Shown in pieces: positions 1 to 11,623 of a stretch of 64,000 nucleotides of DNA. The notes beneath the pieces are model-generated. The model searched no databases, was not told the origin of the DNA, and saw only the letters and a program-made list of their open reading frames with translations. The stretch is taken from assembly GCF_019649055.1 (NCBI RefSeq), contig NW_026570258.1, forward strand, positions 806,001 to 870,000, read 5' to 3'. Both the position numbers and the translations under genes were made by a program. This stretch comes from Paramacrobiotus metropolitanus. Taxonomy: Eukaryota; Tardigrada; Eutardigrada; Parachela; Macrobiotidae. The number at the start of each line of letters is the position of its first letter. Position 1 is the stretch's first letter.

Positions 1-277
1 TTGGTTCTTAAATGTGTTCTTTCGGGGTACTATTTTATCGGTAATGAAAGTCATGTCAGATGCAAGTGAATAATCAATTTCATTATGTAAGCATTCTATT
101 CAAAAATACGAGCACATTCACCTAACAACCAAATTAAATCGGCAACATCAAACGATGTCCTCTAATTATATAGACAACGGGCCAATGTCGGACACAGCTA
201 TGCACTACTGACGGTTATTGCGGCAAAATTGTTTTACCTCTACTAAGCACACTAAAGAACTGTTATCGATCATAAAA

Positions 278-925
278 ATGAGCGATTCCGCCTCAGAGAC
301 CGCTGTTCCGTCCCCAAACGATCCCACTGCCGGAGACTGTCGACCCGCCGGAGCCGAATCGATCGCTAACTGCGCCGCTAAGATCTTCAAGGACCACCTG
401 TATGTTAGCGGTGGACTGGCGCGAATCGGCCGACGCACCCTGGACACCATTGGCTGCTGGCGGCTCGATCTCCGGCGGCCCACCCTCTGGACACCCATCG
501 CTAGTCTGATGCGGGCAAGGCAAAATCATGCCATGCTGGTGACCGGCGGCCAGCTGTACGTTGTGGGTGGGGCGTGGTATCAGTATGAGCATTACGACGA
601 GCAGGCGGATTGGTGGAGTCCCGTCGGCCGCGATTACCATGTTTACAGGAATCCCACCCACGCCGTCATGACGGTCGTGAATGCGGCGAGTACTCATTAT
701 AAAGCGGAAGACGATGACGACGCGACGAGTGTATACTTTAAACTGATCAGCGATGAAGATGAGTGTAGACAGAATTATTGTAGCTGGCAGCGGCTGAATC
801 GGAAAACAGCACTGTCAGAAAGTTTTGTCTGTGTAAATAAAAGGTTTAGAACGCGGTGGCACAACTTACAGTTGCGAGGTACTATGTACTTATATATCGT
901 ACTGCTTGGTCGGTTGCGACAGTGA
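278..925 (+). pseudogene. Chimeric, internally deleted BTB-kelch paralog (open for 215 codons)
   Basis: The first ~27 codons match the start of the complete BTB-kelch gene at 6039 (both begin MSDS and share a proline/serine-rich stretch). The frame then jumps directly to the middle of that gene's last kelch exon (CAAKIFKDHLYVSGG here, CAAKAFQDQLYVTGG there). The BTB domain, the BACK domain and the first kelch repeats are missing, equivalent to an internal deletion of about 3.5 kb. The 5' flank (121-277) also resembles 5880-6038, so the copy arose by genomic duplication and not by retrotransposition. It continues past the position of the paralog's stop and ends in unrelated codons. Without BTB or BACK it could not bind Cul3 in the normal way. 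The frame is open, so a short kelch-only protein cannot be excluded, but a decaying copy is more likely. Confidence 0.6.
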
Positions 926-1587
926 CCATTGATCACTCGGAATATTAAGGGCTTTAAAACGTAATAAAAACATTGTGAAAGCATCCATAAAATAATTTAT
1001 CCGAATGACTCACACTGATTATGTATTGTATCATTGAGCGGATTCAAAAAATTAATATGGAGATACTCAATGTTAGCGGTGTTGGCTTCTTTAAGTTTGC
1101 TCTGAAAACGGTCGATCTGTTCGAATAATCTCTTTTTTGTTGTTAACCTTTAGCTGTTTTTTACCGAGCAGACGTTGAAGTCCCGTTAACCGGTTGTCTG
1201 CTCTTGATATATGAATGAATGAATGAATGAAGGAATCATCTCCGCATTGCCCACCGACGCAAGATTATTAAATTTACCTATCCGTGATCAGAAAAACATA
1301 AAAATCAATGTATTGTATTTATAACTGTTAATGCTGTCGTTACAATTACGCTAATTCCGCTCTTTGAGAGTAATGATAACTTTTGTTCACAATCAGGATA
1401 CACTGCCGCGCTCAGCCATGTCAGAATATAGCATCCAAAATAAACGGGACGACGTCGTCACGACGATGTAAATCATGTATGTTTCAGCGGAAAGAAACGG
1501 CACGAAACCATAGAAATGAACTTTAAATCGTCGCTACTAGCCTACTGTAACAAATATTCCGTTCGGCAACTTCCCTCGATCAGGTCA
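926..1587. other. Intergenic; short (GAAT)n tract
   Basis: No gene seen. A short tetranucleotide microsatellite (GAAT/ATGA) lies at about 1211-1232. The rest is AT-rich single-copy-looking DNA between the kelch copy and the convergent F-box gene. Confidence 0.5.
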
Positions 1588-3774
1588 TCAGTCCGATGAG
1601 TCGGAATTATAGTAGAAGTTGTCTGAATCGTCTGGGTTCATCCAGAACTCAGCCATTTCGGCTAAGAAATGCAGTGCAATTGAAGACAGTTTCTTCAACT
1701 GCAGATGCCCCGAGCCGTCAGCGCATTGAAGAGCCCGCAAGCCGTCAGCGCACCACTTTTTGCCGCGGTAATGCGCGGATGGACGCGGGTCAGCTGTCTG
1801 CGTTGCGCACAGGGTCTACAGAATATCATCATTTTTATGGCGCTATTACGGTTCCTAATTTAATTTAAGCTTGCGTTTAATTCATCAAACAAAAGCAAGC
1901 ATCAGCGACCGCTCTTACCCTGCAGGCCAATCCTCTCTCACGACGCATAACTTTTTCCCTACCGATAAATGTCAACCAGCCGGACAAGGTGTCGAGCTCC
2001 TCGCTGCTCGGCATCGGTACGTCGTTCTCCATTTCATCCCATACTGCGCTGCTCATATCCCTCCTCATCGGCAACCGAATCCCGGACAGGTCGACCCACA
2101 ACTGAATTTCCTTCCAATCCTCTAACTCAGCATAGTTCAATTCCATCGTGCAGCGGACCATATGAATAGTATCGCACGGCAGATCACTACATGCGGCGAT
2201 GAAATCAACGAGACGATAGGTGAAGGGGTATATATTAATGGGTTCTTCAGCGCGGTGCGTTTCACAGCTGCGATACCGATTCTGCTCAGACTCTAGAGTA
2301 TAGCCGAACTGCAGATCAAACTCCACTCCCACCACATAAATCGTTGGTACTCGACTTTCTGTTTTCCGGCCCATATAGTGTATCATATCAGTCACCGTCA
2401 CAAAATCGCCTGTGTTCATCTCTTTTTCGCGACGACCATCTATGACGATGCGTTGTGTCGATTTGCAGAAAAATCTAAAAATAGGTGATGTCAAAATGTA
2501 ATGCCGCTGGATACGATTCGCCTGGTAGTCATTGTGAGAAGTTCCAACAATGATGCAGGTCGTCAATAAAGGTGATTCCAAGAGGCTGCTCCACCCAAAA
2601 CAAACGGAGCGTAGTCCGGTCTGCGTCCTAGTATCCAAATGGGAAAACACTTCCAGCAAAACAGCTGACGTTATTAAACTGATATCATTGATTTCCTCGG
2701 GCTCCCCACAGAACGCACTTTCTTTGGGCAAAGTGCTGTTAATTTGTCGTATAGTTGAAAACAGCGCGTCATGGCGTCGATCTAACCGACTCTGTAAACA
2801 CCCGTAATTTTTAGAAACTGACGCCAACTAACAGCATAGGCAACAAAATAATAATCTTCAATACGAGTACTCAAGCATATAAATGCTGTAAAAAACACAT
2901 TTCGCTATTAAAGCGCATTCTAACGTGCCGGCAGTTTTTCGACGAGTCATGTTTTCTATGCAACGTGTTCCGTGAAAAACCGTTATTAGCAACGTAATGA
3001 GTAATATTTATTGATTACCAGAACTTGAGAAGGAGTCTCTTGGCCCGGAGCCTTAGGAGGGTTGCGCCACAGGTACGAGAGGTTTCCATCTATTACGTCG
3101 ACGAAAAATACCGGGATGGGGTTGTACGTTGCTTGCCGGCTCGCCTTTTCATTCAAGTGCTGCAGCAGTTTATCGGCGTCTATATGGCGGCAGTCTTGCG
3201 GCAACGACACACTATGTTTCTCGAATACCCCTGGTACAACTGACTCAAGCACAGTAGTCAGCCCGCTTAACTGAGAGCCGCCATCATGCCATTTCTCTGA
3301 GGACGGAAGCTGAACCGGAGGTTTCCGACCTACAGTGGCCCACCAATCCCTTGACACTTTCCAACGCAATCGGTCCAACGAAACCAGATCCGTACTCGGT
3401 ACGCCATGCACCCACTGGACAACGGCTATGCTGCAATCCGTGTGGCGAATGCCACGCGACACATTGACAATCCCTGCGGGAAACCAGACCCACGGACCGA
3501 AGGGTGTCTCGGGCATCAGCACGTCCACGGGAATGGTCACGTCGGGTTTGGCGTAAGTATATGCATCGGCCAAAAGGGATGGTTTCGACCGTTTCTTATC
3601 AGGAATGGCATTCTGGAATACGCGGCTAAACGGAGTAAACTCGCGTCGTCGGCTGGGAGTTAGGAAGTCAACAAACAGCCCGTAATCAGCCACGTCCACC
3701 ACACGTCCGCTGCGGAAAAGGCCGTCGTCGCCCAAAATATCGACACGGTTGGTTCCACAAACGTTTTCAGACAT
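1588..3774 (-). CDS. F-box protein of a lineage-expanded family (three exons, 618 aa)
   Basis: Exons on the minus strand are 3774-3019, 2791-1919 and 1815-1588. All junctions are GT-AG and phase 0, giving 252 + 291 + 75 codons. Residues ~8-250 form an N-terminal region (starting near VDILGDDGLFRSGRVVDVAD) rich in Trp/Pro with an RRRE motif. An F-box-like helix set follows near residues 300-345 (LLEVFSHLDTRTQTGLRSVC). The C-terminal part carries FIAACSDLPCD, GIRLPM and TADPRPSAHYRGKKWC. The last motif lies in exon 3, which supports the splice model over an earlier stop at 1877. F-box proteins are substrate receptors of Cul1-Skp1 (SCF) ubiquitin ligases; the substrate is unknown. From memory, this architecture belongs to a family greatly expanded in Hypsibius-type tardigrades. 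The alternative of two separate genes (2986-3774 and 1877-2827) is less likely because both junctions keep frame. Confidence 0.8.
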
Positions 3775-5080
3775 CGTTGTAGGCTGTAGCTAGAGAATTC
3801 TAACAACCGATAAATGCCAAATATTCGTGGAAATTAAAAATCTATCGTACTTATAATTTCGGTTTATCACAAACCCTATAGCGACATGTAGAATTTTTTT
3901 ACAAGTGAGAGTACGGACACCTTTCAAGCTTCATATGCATCAAATACTTACGTTTTGATTTTTAGTTCAAGAACGGCTTCCCCATTCTGTTTATATTAAT
4001 TATGAAGTGAATATGATAAATATACAAACTACTAAGGGGTAATTTAACAACTCAAGCAGGCGAACACAGAAAATACGGCTGCAGAAATATGACGATAAGC
4101 TTGAATACACCTCGTAAATTTATGGCTGCTTTGAAAAATAATTACGCGATTACTCGAAGTGCTGATAATTAAGTGATACCTGCGTAGCGCGTACTCCAGC
4201 TGCGCAAAAGTCTCATAATTATGATGAACTACGATCTCGCCATCTCGGTACCGCACGTTCGATGTACGACGAAACAACAACATCTACGGAACTTGGAAGC
4301 CCTTTTCAGCAAAATGCTGCAAATTGGTACACCAGTGCGCTGCTTATCGGCACTATCTTACTGAAGATATATGCTCATTTTATTAGCTGCAGATGTATAA
4401 AGTGTCTTATTGCATCAGTATTAGTATCGCTGAAACTCCAGCTGTAAGCTGTAGTTACCTAATATCCTATTAGTACAATATGTAGTACGTTATACGTATA
4501 ATACTATTAATATGATATTATGTACAATTAATATTTATATGATATTACGTAGTAATAGTACTCGTACTACATATTAATATGATACGTAGTACAGAGTCAC
4601 TACAGACCTGCGTAAAAAACCCGGTACCGCAGATGTTGCAGTTTTGTTTGCTTCCCGCTACTTCCATATTTCTCAACAACTGACAAGCGGTTACTTTTAC
4701 TTAAGTATGCATTTTAAACAACCATTTAGCCAAGTTTAAAAACTGTGTAAATCAAGTAGAAGCAGAAGCGTAATGTTTAATTTGAGCAGTAATCGCGTTA
4801 CTTGTACTGTGTAGTGTGTACACGTTACTGCGGTGAGCAGTTTATCATGAAGATACTTGTAACGTACACGCCACACAGCGGACCTGTAGCCGGTTGTTCA
4901 AAACTTGTGTAACGTGGTCGGTTGTCAAGAAATACGAAAGTGCAGTTATTCCCGACTAATTCATAAGAATAATGATACCTTTTTCAGTTTTTCTTAAGAA
5001 GTAACTGAGCTAGTATATTTGGTTAAATATTTTAAATAGAAGTACTTGTAACTGGAAGTATCGCTCAGGAGCGGCGCTGA
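3775..5080. other. Intergenic, AT-rich
   Basis: No gene recognised. 4450-4610 is very AT-rich, with imperfect palindromes built from TACGTA/GTACTAC/TTAATATGATA. Short open frames at 4044-4447 show no family resemblance. Confidence 0.4.
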
Positions 5081-5087
5081 CCGCGCT

Positions 5088-5330
5088 TGATAACCCACCA
5101 ACCGGCGACTGGATCACCCTGCCACAATTCCCCGCTCCGATCACCCTGCATTGCATGTGCCGCCAAAGTCTTCCAGGACGATTTGCACGGCAGCGGAGGA
5201 GCCATGCAGAATGGGCTCACTGCGTGTTCTGCATTGGCGGTCCCTCCGTTGAGTGCATGGTCCGATCACGTCATGCGAGCCGCTGTACATCATGGACCGG
5301 GCGTGGTGTCACTGTAAGTGCTGCGGGACA
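5088..5330 (+). pseudogene. Degenerate kelch-exon fragment
   Basis: Nucleotide and conceptual-protein similarity to the last exon of the BTB-kelch gene at 9450-9996. A segment reads NPPTGDWITLPQFPAP, matching the NPVTAEWTALPPLPEP part of a kelch repeat, and is followed in another frame by CAAKVFQDDLHGSGG. At least one frameshift separates the two parts and the copy dissolves after ~5330. It is the third kelch-related sequence in the first 10 kb. Confidence 0.6.
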
Positions 5331-6038
5331 TGGAAAACTACACTCAGAAGATTTTGTTTATATAATTAACAAGTTCCGTTTCTCTGTAACATTGTGTTAT
5401 TTCCAACTCGGTGACATAGGTACATATGTGATGTGTGACTGTGAAGTGTGATTCCTGCATTAAGAATACTTAGCCGCGCGTTCAGGAGAATCAGGACATT
5501 CTGCTCGCTACCCTTAGCTTAACCGGTACAATACAGTACTGTAATTTGATGCTATTGCTGTGTGTAGGGTATGTTTGGGTTAATCTACTGACGATGACAT
5601 GACATTTTCATATGTATGCTAACCCCGTGGCACCAGATACTTCTCGTTCCGTTTAGCATAATCGCTCTCTATTCATATCAGTCGGAGAATGAGCTGTTTT
5701 ACGAACGTAACAGAAAATAATGTACGACAATACCCATAATTAATTCTCCATTCTCGTAACTACAAAATATTTTATCACTGTACTTAACGTATCGGCACAT
5801 ACTAGTCGGTCAATGAATGATATTATTAAAATAAGTAATTTCACTAATAATATTTTGTCACTCATACGAAATTTGCATGTCGCTTAACAACCAAATCGAT
5901 TAGCCCAGATGATGCCCTCTAAACAACTGACCATTGTCGGACACAACTGTGAACTGACCCAAAATTCTCAATGATGTTGCGGCAAAATTGATTTAGCATA
6001 CTAAGCACACAAAAAGAAAACGGCTAACGACCATCAAA

Positions 6039-9000
6039 ATGAGCGATTCCGACGCGGTTACCGGTGTTCCGTCTCGCAAGCGCTCCCATTCGCCGGAGAC
6101 TACCGACCCATCGGAGCCGGCGGACAGCAGTGATGTGGCGTTATTTATGCCCATTATGGCAAAACGCAGCCGTCTCCGTGCCGGTTCAGCGTACTTTGGA
6201 GCGATGCTGCAGTCCCAGGTTTTTACCGAACATGACCAAGCCGAGATCACCATGCAGCCGCCGCCCGGGCTTGATCCCAACGCCTGCAACCATCTGCTGC
6301 TGTATGTCAGTGGATATTTTCCGGAACTCGACATTCCTGATGGACAGGCTAGTAATTACGAATCTATCTATACTAAGCGCAATTCCACCAGTTTCCATTT
6401 ACAATCATTTTTTCAAAAACTATACTCGTACTGCGGTTATTAATACGCACTTTATTAATCCGCCCTGTGCGCTATTTTGCAAGTCCTTAACGTGAAAAAA
6501 GGGCCCATTGTGTCAAAGCTCAGTGAAATCTTTTTTTATGGTGGAGAAAGTAATTATTATTTAATGCATCAATAGAATTTCGATATAATATTCCTTAATG
6601 AGACTAATTTTTCAAAAGGCTAATTTTTCAAGGACAACTATAACTTTACCCGCACTTTTTGATCTGCTATTGCAACGAATACTTCAATTTTTCTGATACG
6701 TTTGCGTACGGGTATATGTTTTCATGAACTGGTTTCGTATATATCCTGATTTCTTAACACAACGAAGTACTCTGTGGCTTAAACTTTTTATGTTAAGAAC
6801 ATTGTTCTTCCGAATAAAACTAAGAGGATGACAATCAAACACTGGATGGCTCCAGCGCACCATGGTAAATCAGACCGACATTTTGTTCAGCCACCCGGTA
6901 TCATGGATTCTGCGATTATAATTTTCGTGTTTGGTTTTCTGCGTTGAATTACAGTACAGATATTGGCTGGGCAAAAAAGGTTGCAAAAACACTTGCTGTT
7001 GAATTTATCCCTGAATTTATTCTGTCAGCACCGCGGCGCACACCAGCCAGCATTCTCTGTACCCGATGAAATCACCCGTTTTGCGCTTGTGATAGCTTTA
7101 ATTATTGAAAACCTTTCGCTCAAAACGTTTAGGCAGATCATCAGTTGATTCACCTAAAAACAAACTTAATTTAAGAAAACCTGAGATCAGGCGTGCGCGA
7201 TGGACGGTCACTCGAGCTAGTAGCGCGCCAAACACGTGCTGGTTGGTCACAATTTCTAAGGGCGTAGGTAATGCGGTCGAAATATGAGAAGTACGAGATA
7301 ATCGAAATATATAAGAAAATAAAAGTATGTATTTTTATTAAATTAATTCAAATTCGAAATTAAGCAATATTAACGTTTTCACAATTTGAAATATGAGGGA
7401 AAAATTAATACTGAATGTTGTCTGTGTTAAATTTACAGGCCGAGCAGATCCTGCAGGTGGCCGACTACTTCCAGCTGCCCAATGTGCAGGAGATCGGGGA
7501 GCAGTGTGCCGAGAAGCTGGTTGCAGAGACCGATGAGATCAACTGCTTGCGTCATCTCCGCGTGGCCCTACGCTTCGGGCATGAGTGGTTGAAACGATGC
7601 GCCATGCGTCTGGTGATCTATGATTTCCAGCAGATATCCACTACCGCGGATTTCCTGGACTGCTCCACGGAACAGCTGCTCTACATTCTGCAGCAGAATT
7701 TCCTCGTTGTACCCGATGAAGAACAGGTGGTCGAGGTAAGACCAAGAGATTTCAATGGCACTTCACAGTACTTAAATGTATCGTAAAGGTCATAGGTGGT
7801 TAGTTTACGTCGGCTCGTGTTCATTGCCTAAAAGCTTAGCAACTCAAATACTAACTACAGCATACTGACTGATGTACCGTACCGCCTTTCGCATGGAGGT
7901 TGTGTGCTGAATTGTATTTTGCTTAATTCCATGGATCCAGGAGTTCTTCCCTAATCAAGAAAATCCCTAATCAAAACCAGGCAAATAAAAACAGCATAAA
8001 TGTTGCTGTTCCGAATTTTTTGTTCCTATATTTAACAACAAACTTAGAACTTAATTTATACTTAAACTTAATTTATACTTACAAAGAACGCACAAATTGT
8101 ACGTAAATGTAAACAAAATGTCAGAAGATTCGCATCCCATATGTATGGCGAACTTAGGCAAAGGTGACCGATAACTTAACTCAACGCGTGCAAACCGGAA
8201 TTGTGCTTTGGGCACTATTACCGTTTTTAAATATGACTAATTATTTTAAAATGTTTCTTTATCTTTTTAATAATATCCGTCGACAGCAGCGTCATGGTCA
8301 GCCATGTGACAGTTTGCAGGCGGTGATGGCCTGGTTCGGACACGACAAACCCAGCCGTTGGCGGCTGGAAGTTTTCAGTCAAATCCTGGCGGAGATCCGC
8401 TGGAGCCTGCTGAGCGACGGCGCCCGCATGATGCTCATGTCGGCCGAGGACCCCTTCCGCGCCGCCCTGACCGACATCCTGCAGTACTCCGGTCTCTCGC
8501 CGGCCACACCCACCCCGGCCATCACCCGGCCCATCGCGCGCCGGCGGAACGTTCAAGATGTGACCTTTACGTATGCGCCCTTCATCAGCGCGTTCAGTTT
8601 GCGCTGTATGACGACGGATCTGACCGAATGGCCGCTGGCGCCTTATGACCCCCAAAAAGTGGGCGGGCCGCTGGTCCCTGGACTGTGGGCGGTAAAGGTC
8701 AACGGCAAGATAATCCTGCAGATATTGCAGTATGGCCGGATTGCCACGCTGTCGTATGATCCATTGAAACATACGTTCGAGACGTTGAATGGACACGAGA
8801 GGCTGAATCTGGGGTTTACGATGGACAAGGAGACGGTGTCCATTCAGCCGGTGGTCATTCGAAATAAGATTTATATCTTCCGTGAGGGAAAACGGTCACA
8901 GGATTTCTACGAGTACAATTTTAAATCTAAGGCGTTGCACCGGAAACCGACGCCGACATCCGGTAGAAGGTATGAGAACGTCTAACAGCAGCAACAAAAT

Positions 9001-9996
9001 ATACTGCACGGTTTTTTTTGCAAAATTAACGGAAAAATAAATGGCGAAAATAAAAATCATTACCTTCTTAAAAAGTATAAATAATCAATTATTATCCCGA
9101 TGCAGGCACAAAAATCGTTTAACAAATTAAACGAGTTCCTTGTTAGTTTCAAACCTATTTTTTAACGTTGTGAATTCACATACATAATATTTTAAAAATA
9201 CATTACAATCACACTATTTACTGATTAACTCATTTTCATTCGATTTAATAATTTATTCATTGACTTATTCATCTGATTTAATTTGATTTAGTAATTTGTA
9301 TAAGTCATAAAATATGTACAATCATTTATCAATGAATGCAAAACAGTATTACAACGGATTTTTCAGATTCTGTTTATCGGCTGATTACTTTCTCAAGTAA
9401 TTCAATAACGTTGCAATAAAATTAATAATAATAATAAAATGTCTCGTAGAATCAACTGCGGCATCGACGTTTACCGCGACGAAATCATCCTCGTCGGCGG
9501 CCAGCTACTCCCCCTTAAACCCCGCCTCCTCAGCAGCAACGTCGACCGCTTCAACCCGGTGACCGCCGAATGGACCGCCCTCCCGCCCCTCCCCGAGCCC
9601 ACCGCCCAGTGTGCCGCCAAGGCCTTCCAGGACCAGCTGTACGTCACCGGCGGGACGGTGTTGTTCGGCCGGCGCCTGCTGGACGTTGCCGGCTGTCTGC
9701 GGCTCAACCTCCGGCAGCCCACGGTCTGGGCCCGCGTCGGCAGTCTGACGCGGACCCGGCGCCAGCACGCCATGATGGTGACCGGCGGCGGGCTGTATGT
9801 CGTGGGTGGGATAGGGCACCGGTACGATACGGCGTTCGGGAGATATGAAAAATATGTGGAGCGGATTGATAGGTGGCATTCGGTGTACCGCTGGGATGAA
9901 CAGAGAACGTATCCCATCGGCGGCGGGATTAGTGTTATTGATGCGGCTAGTACGTACTACAAGGTCGAGAGCGACGGAGAGGATGACGCTGCATAG
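6039..9996 (+). CDS. BTB-BACK-kelch protein, KLHL type (four exons, 611 aa)
   Basis: Exons are 6039-6347, 7439-7735, 8287-8969 and 9450-9996. Exon 1 encodes a compact BTB core (DVALFMPIMAKRSRL, then AYFGAMLQS). Exon 2 continues it (AEQILQVADYFQLPNVQEI) into the BACK domain. Exon 3 finishes BACK (QAVMAWFGHD...RWSLLS) and starts the beta-propeller. Exon 4 holds clear kelch blades (IILVGG, LYVTGG, LYVVGG). KLHL proteins are usually ~570-650 aa, so this copy is complete. They dimerise through BTB, bind Cul3 through BTB/BACK and present substrates held by the propeller. Introns 2 and 3 are GT-AG. Intron 1 keeps frame only with a GC donor (CAG|GCTAGT). Exon 3 to exon 4 joins in phase 2. The substrate is unknown. 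Confidence 0.85.
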
Positions 9997-10709
9997 CTGG
10001 CTGCTTATTAAAACCCGCGATCATGTATTGTTGTGTGCTGTTTCAACTCGGTGTTGCTGTACCAAGGTTTCGGCCGGCAAAAATTGTCGATTAACAAAAA
10101 CTGAAAAAAAAGCTTCTCCAAGTGTTTTTGTTAAAAAAGCAAATAAACTGTATCAACTAAAATAATTTACGTTAAATATTAAGCGAACTATGACTAACTG
10201 CGTAGTAATTGCAACGATAGCAAAATACATAATAAAATATACAAGCACGGACATATTACTTTACAGTTACAATTCAAATATTAAGCAAAATAGCCATAAT
10301 ATCCTCCTGTGCTCAAATGCAACCTACAGTTATTGAAAACTCATGCCAGAAACATTTTGTTATGAAATCATTTTACATTCAAGACCAGAAATACAACTGC
10401 AAAAGATCGTTCACAACGCATTTATCTTTTTTGTGAATTTATCATTTTTGTGAATCATTTACAAAACATTTATTTGCATAATTTCCAACGACAAACTGCC
10501 CTTCGTTTGCAGGATCTTTATCCAACAAACAAGACTGAAAAATCCGGAGATGTAGATTCAATGCGGCGCAAGAGCGCACTCGTAAGTTTGAACTTCCATT
10601 ATCCATTCACAGAACGAAAAATTGCCATTAACATTAAAATTATAAAAACTAAAATCAAAGTAAAAAGAATTAAACCAAAAAACCCTTTTACTTTACATTA
10701 AGACTTTTT
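9997..10709. other. Intergenic between convergent genes
   Basis: AT-rich sequence between the 3' ends of the kelch gene and the convergent xylosyltransferase gene. No gene seen; short ORFs at 10450-10701 are lysine/asparagine-rich and look non-coding. Confidence 0.4.
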
Positions 10710-11623
10710 CAAAAATCAGTAAAAAAATGGCAAACATAACTAACACAGAAAATATACGGGCATAGTAAAGGGAAAAATCAAACAGGAATTTCAAAACCCT
10801 ATCACCAACTCAAACGGGCATCATCTCGCTTTTCGCATCCGGAAAGTAGGAACTCCACACGGCAAAAATCAGTAAAAAAATGGCAAACATAACTAACACA
10901 GAAAATATACGGGCATAGTAAAGGGAAAAATCAAACAGGAATTTCAAAACCCTATCACCAACTCAAACGGGCATCATCTCGCTTTTCGCATCCGGAAAGT
11001 AGGAACTCCACACGGCAAAAATCAGTAAAAAATGGCAAACATAACTAACACAGAAAATATACGGGCATAGTAAAGGGAAAAATCAAACAGGAATTTCAAA
11101 ACCCTATCACCAACTCAAACGGGCATCATCTCGCTTTTCGCATCCGGAAAGTAGGAACTCCACACGGCAAAAATCAGTAAAAAAATGGCAAACATAACTA
11201 ACACAGAAAATATACGGGCATAGTAAAGGGAAAAATCAAACAGGAATTTCAAAACCCTATCACCAACTCAAACGGGCATCATCTCGCTTTTCGCATCCGG
11301 AAAGTAGGAACTCCACACGGCAAAAATCAGTAAAAAATGGCAAACATAACTAACACAGAAAATATACGGGCATAGTAAAGGAAAAATCAAACAGGAATTT
11401 CAAAACCCTATCACCAACTCAAACGGGCATCATCTCGCTTTTCGCATCCGGAAAGTAGGAACTCCACACGGCAAAAATCAGTAAAAAAATGGCAAACATA
11501 ACTAACACAGAAAATATACGGGCATAGTAAAGGGAAAAATCAAACAGGAATTTCAAAACCCTATCACCAACTCAAACGGGCATCATCTCGCTTTTCGCAT
11601 CCGGAAAGTAGGAACTCCACACG
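10710..11623. repeat. Six-copy 151-154-bp tandem array derived from the XYLT 3' end
   Basis: Near-identical units restart at about 10710, 10861, 11014, 11166, 11319 and 11470, differing mainly in the length of A-runs (AAAAAA versus AAAAAAA). Each unit contains, on the minus strand, the last ~17 codons and stop of the xylosyltransferase ([15 protein letters not shown]) followed by ~100 bp of its 3' flank. The unit nearest the gene merges into the true coding exon at 11624. The array therefore duplicates the gene's tail and is not an unrelated satellite. Confidence 0.95.

Noticed and set aside
1877-1918. End of the F-box ORF at 1877 as the true C-terminus
   Set aside because: A strong donor (AGG|GTAAGA) precedes it, and an in-phase exon at 1815-1588 encodes the expected family C-terminus.
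2986-3018. Stop at 2986 as the end of a separate upstream gene
   Set aside because: The donor at 3018 joins in phase 0 to the F-box exon, giving one coherent protein. An AATAAA in the region could still support a minor short transcript.
9505-9917. Minus-strand ORFs opposite the kelch exon
   Set aside because: They are antisense shadows of the GC-rich exon 4 and show no conserved domain.
10710-11623. CRISPR-like repeat array
   Set aside because: Units are contiguous and near-identical with no unique spacers, and they derive from the neighbouring gene's 3' end in a eukaryotic genome.
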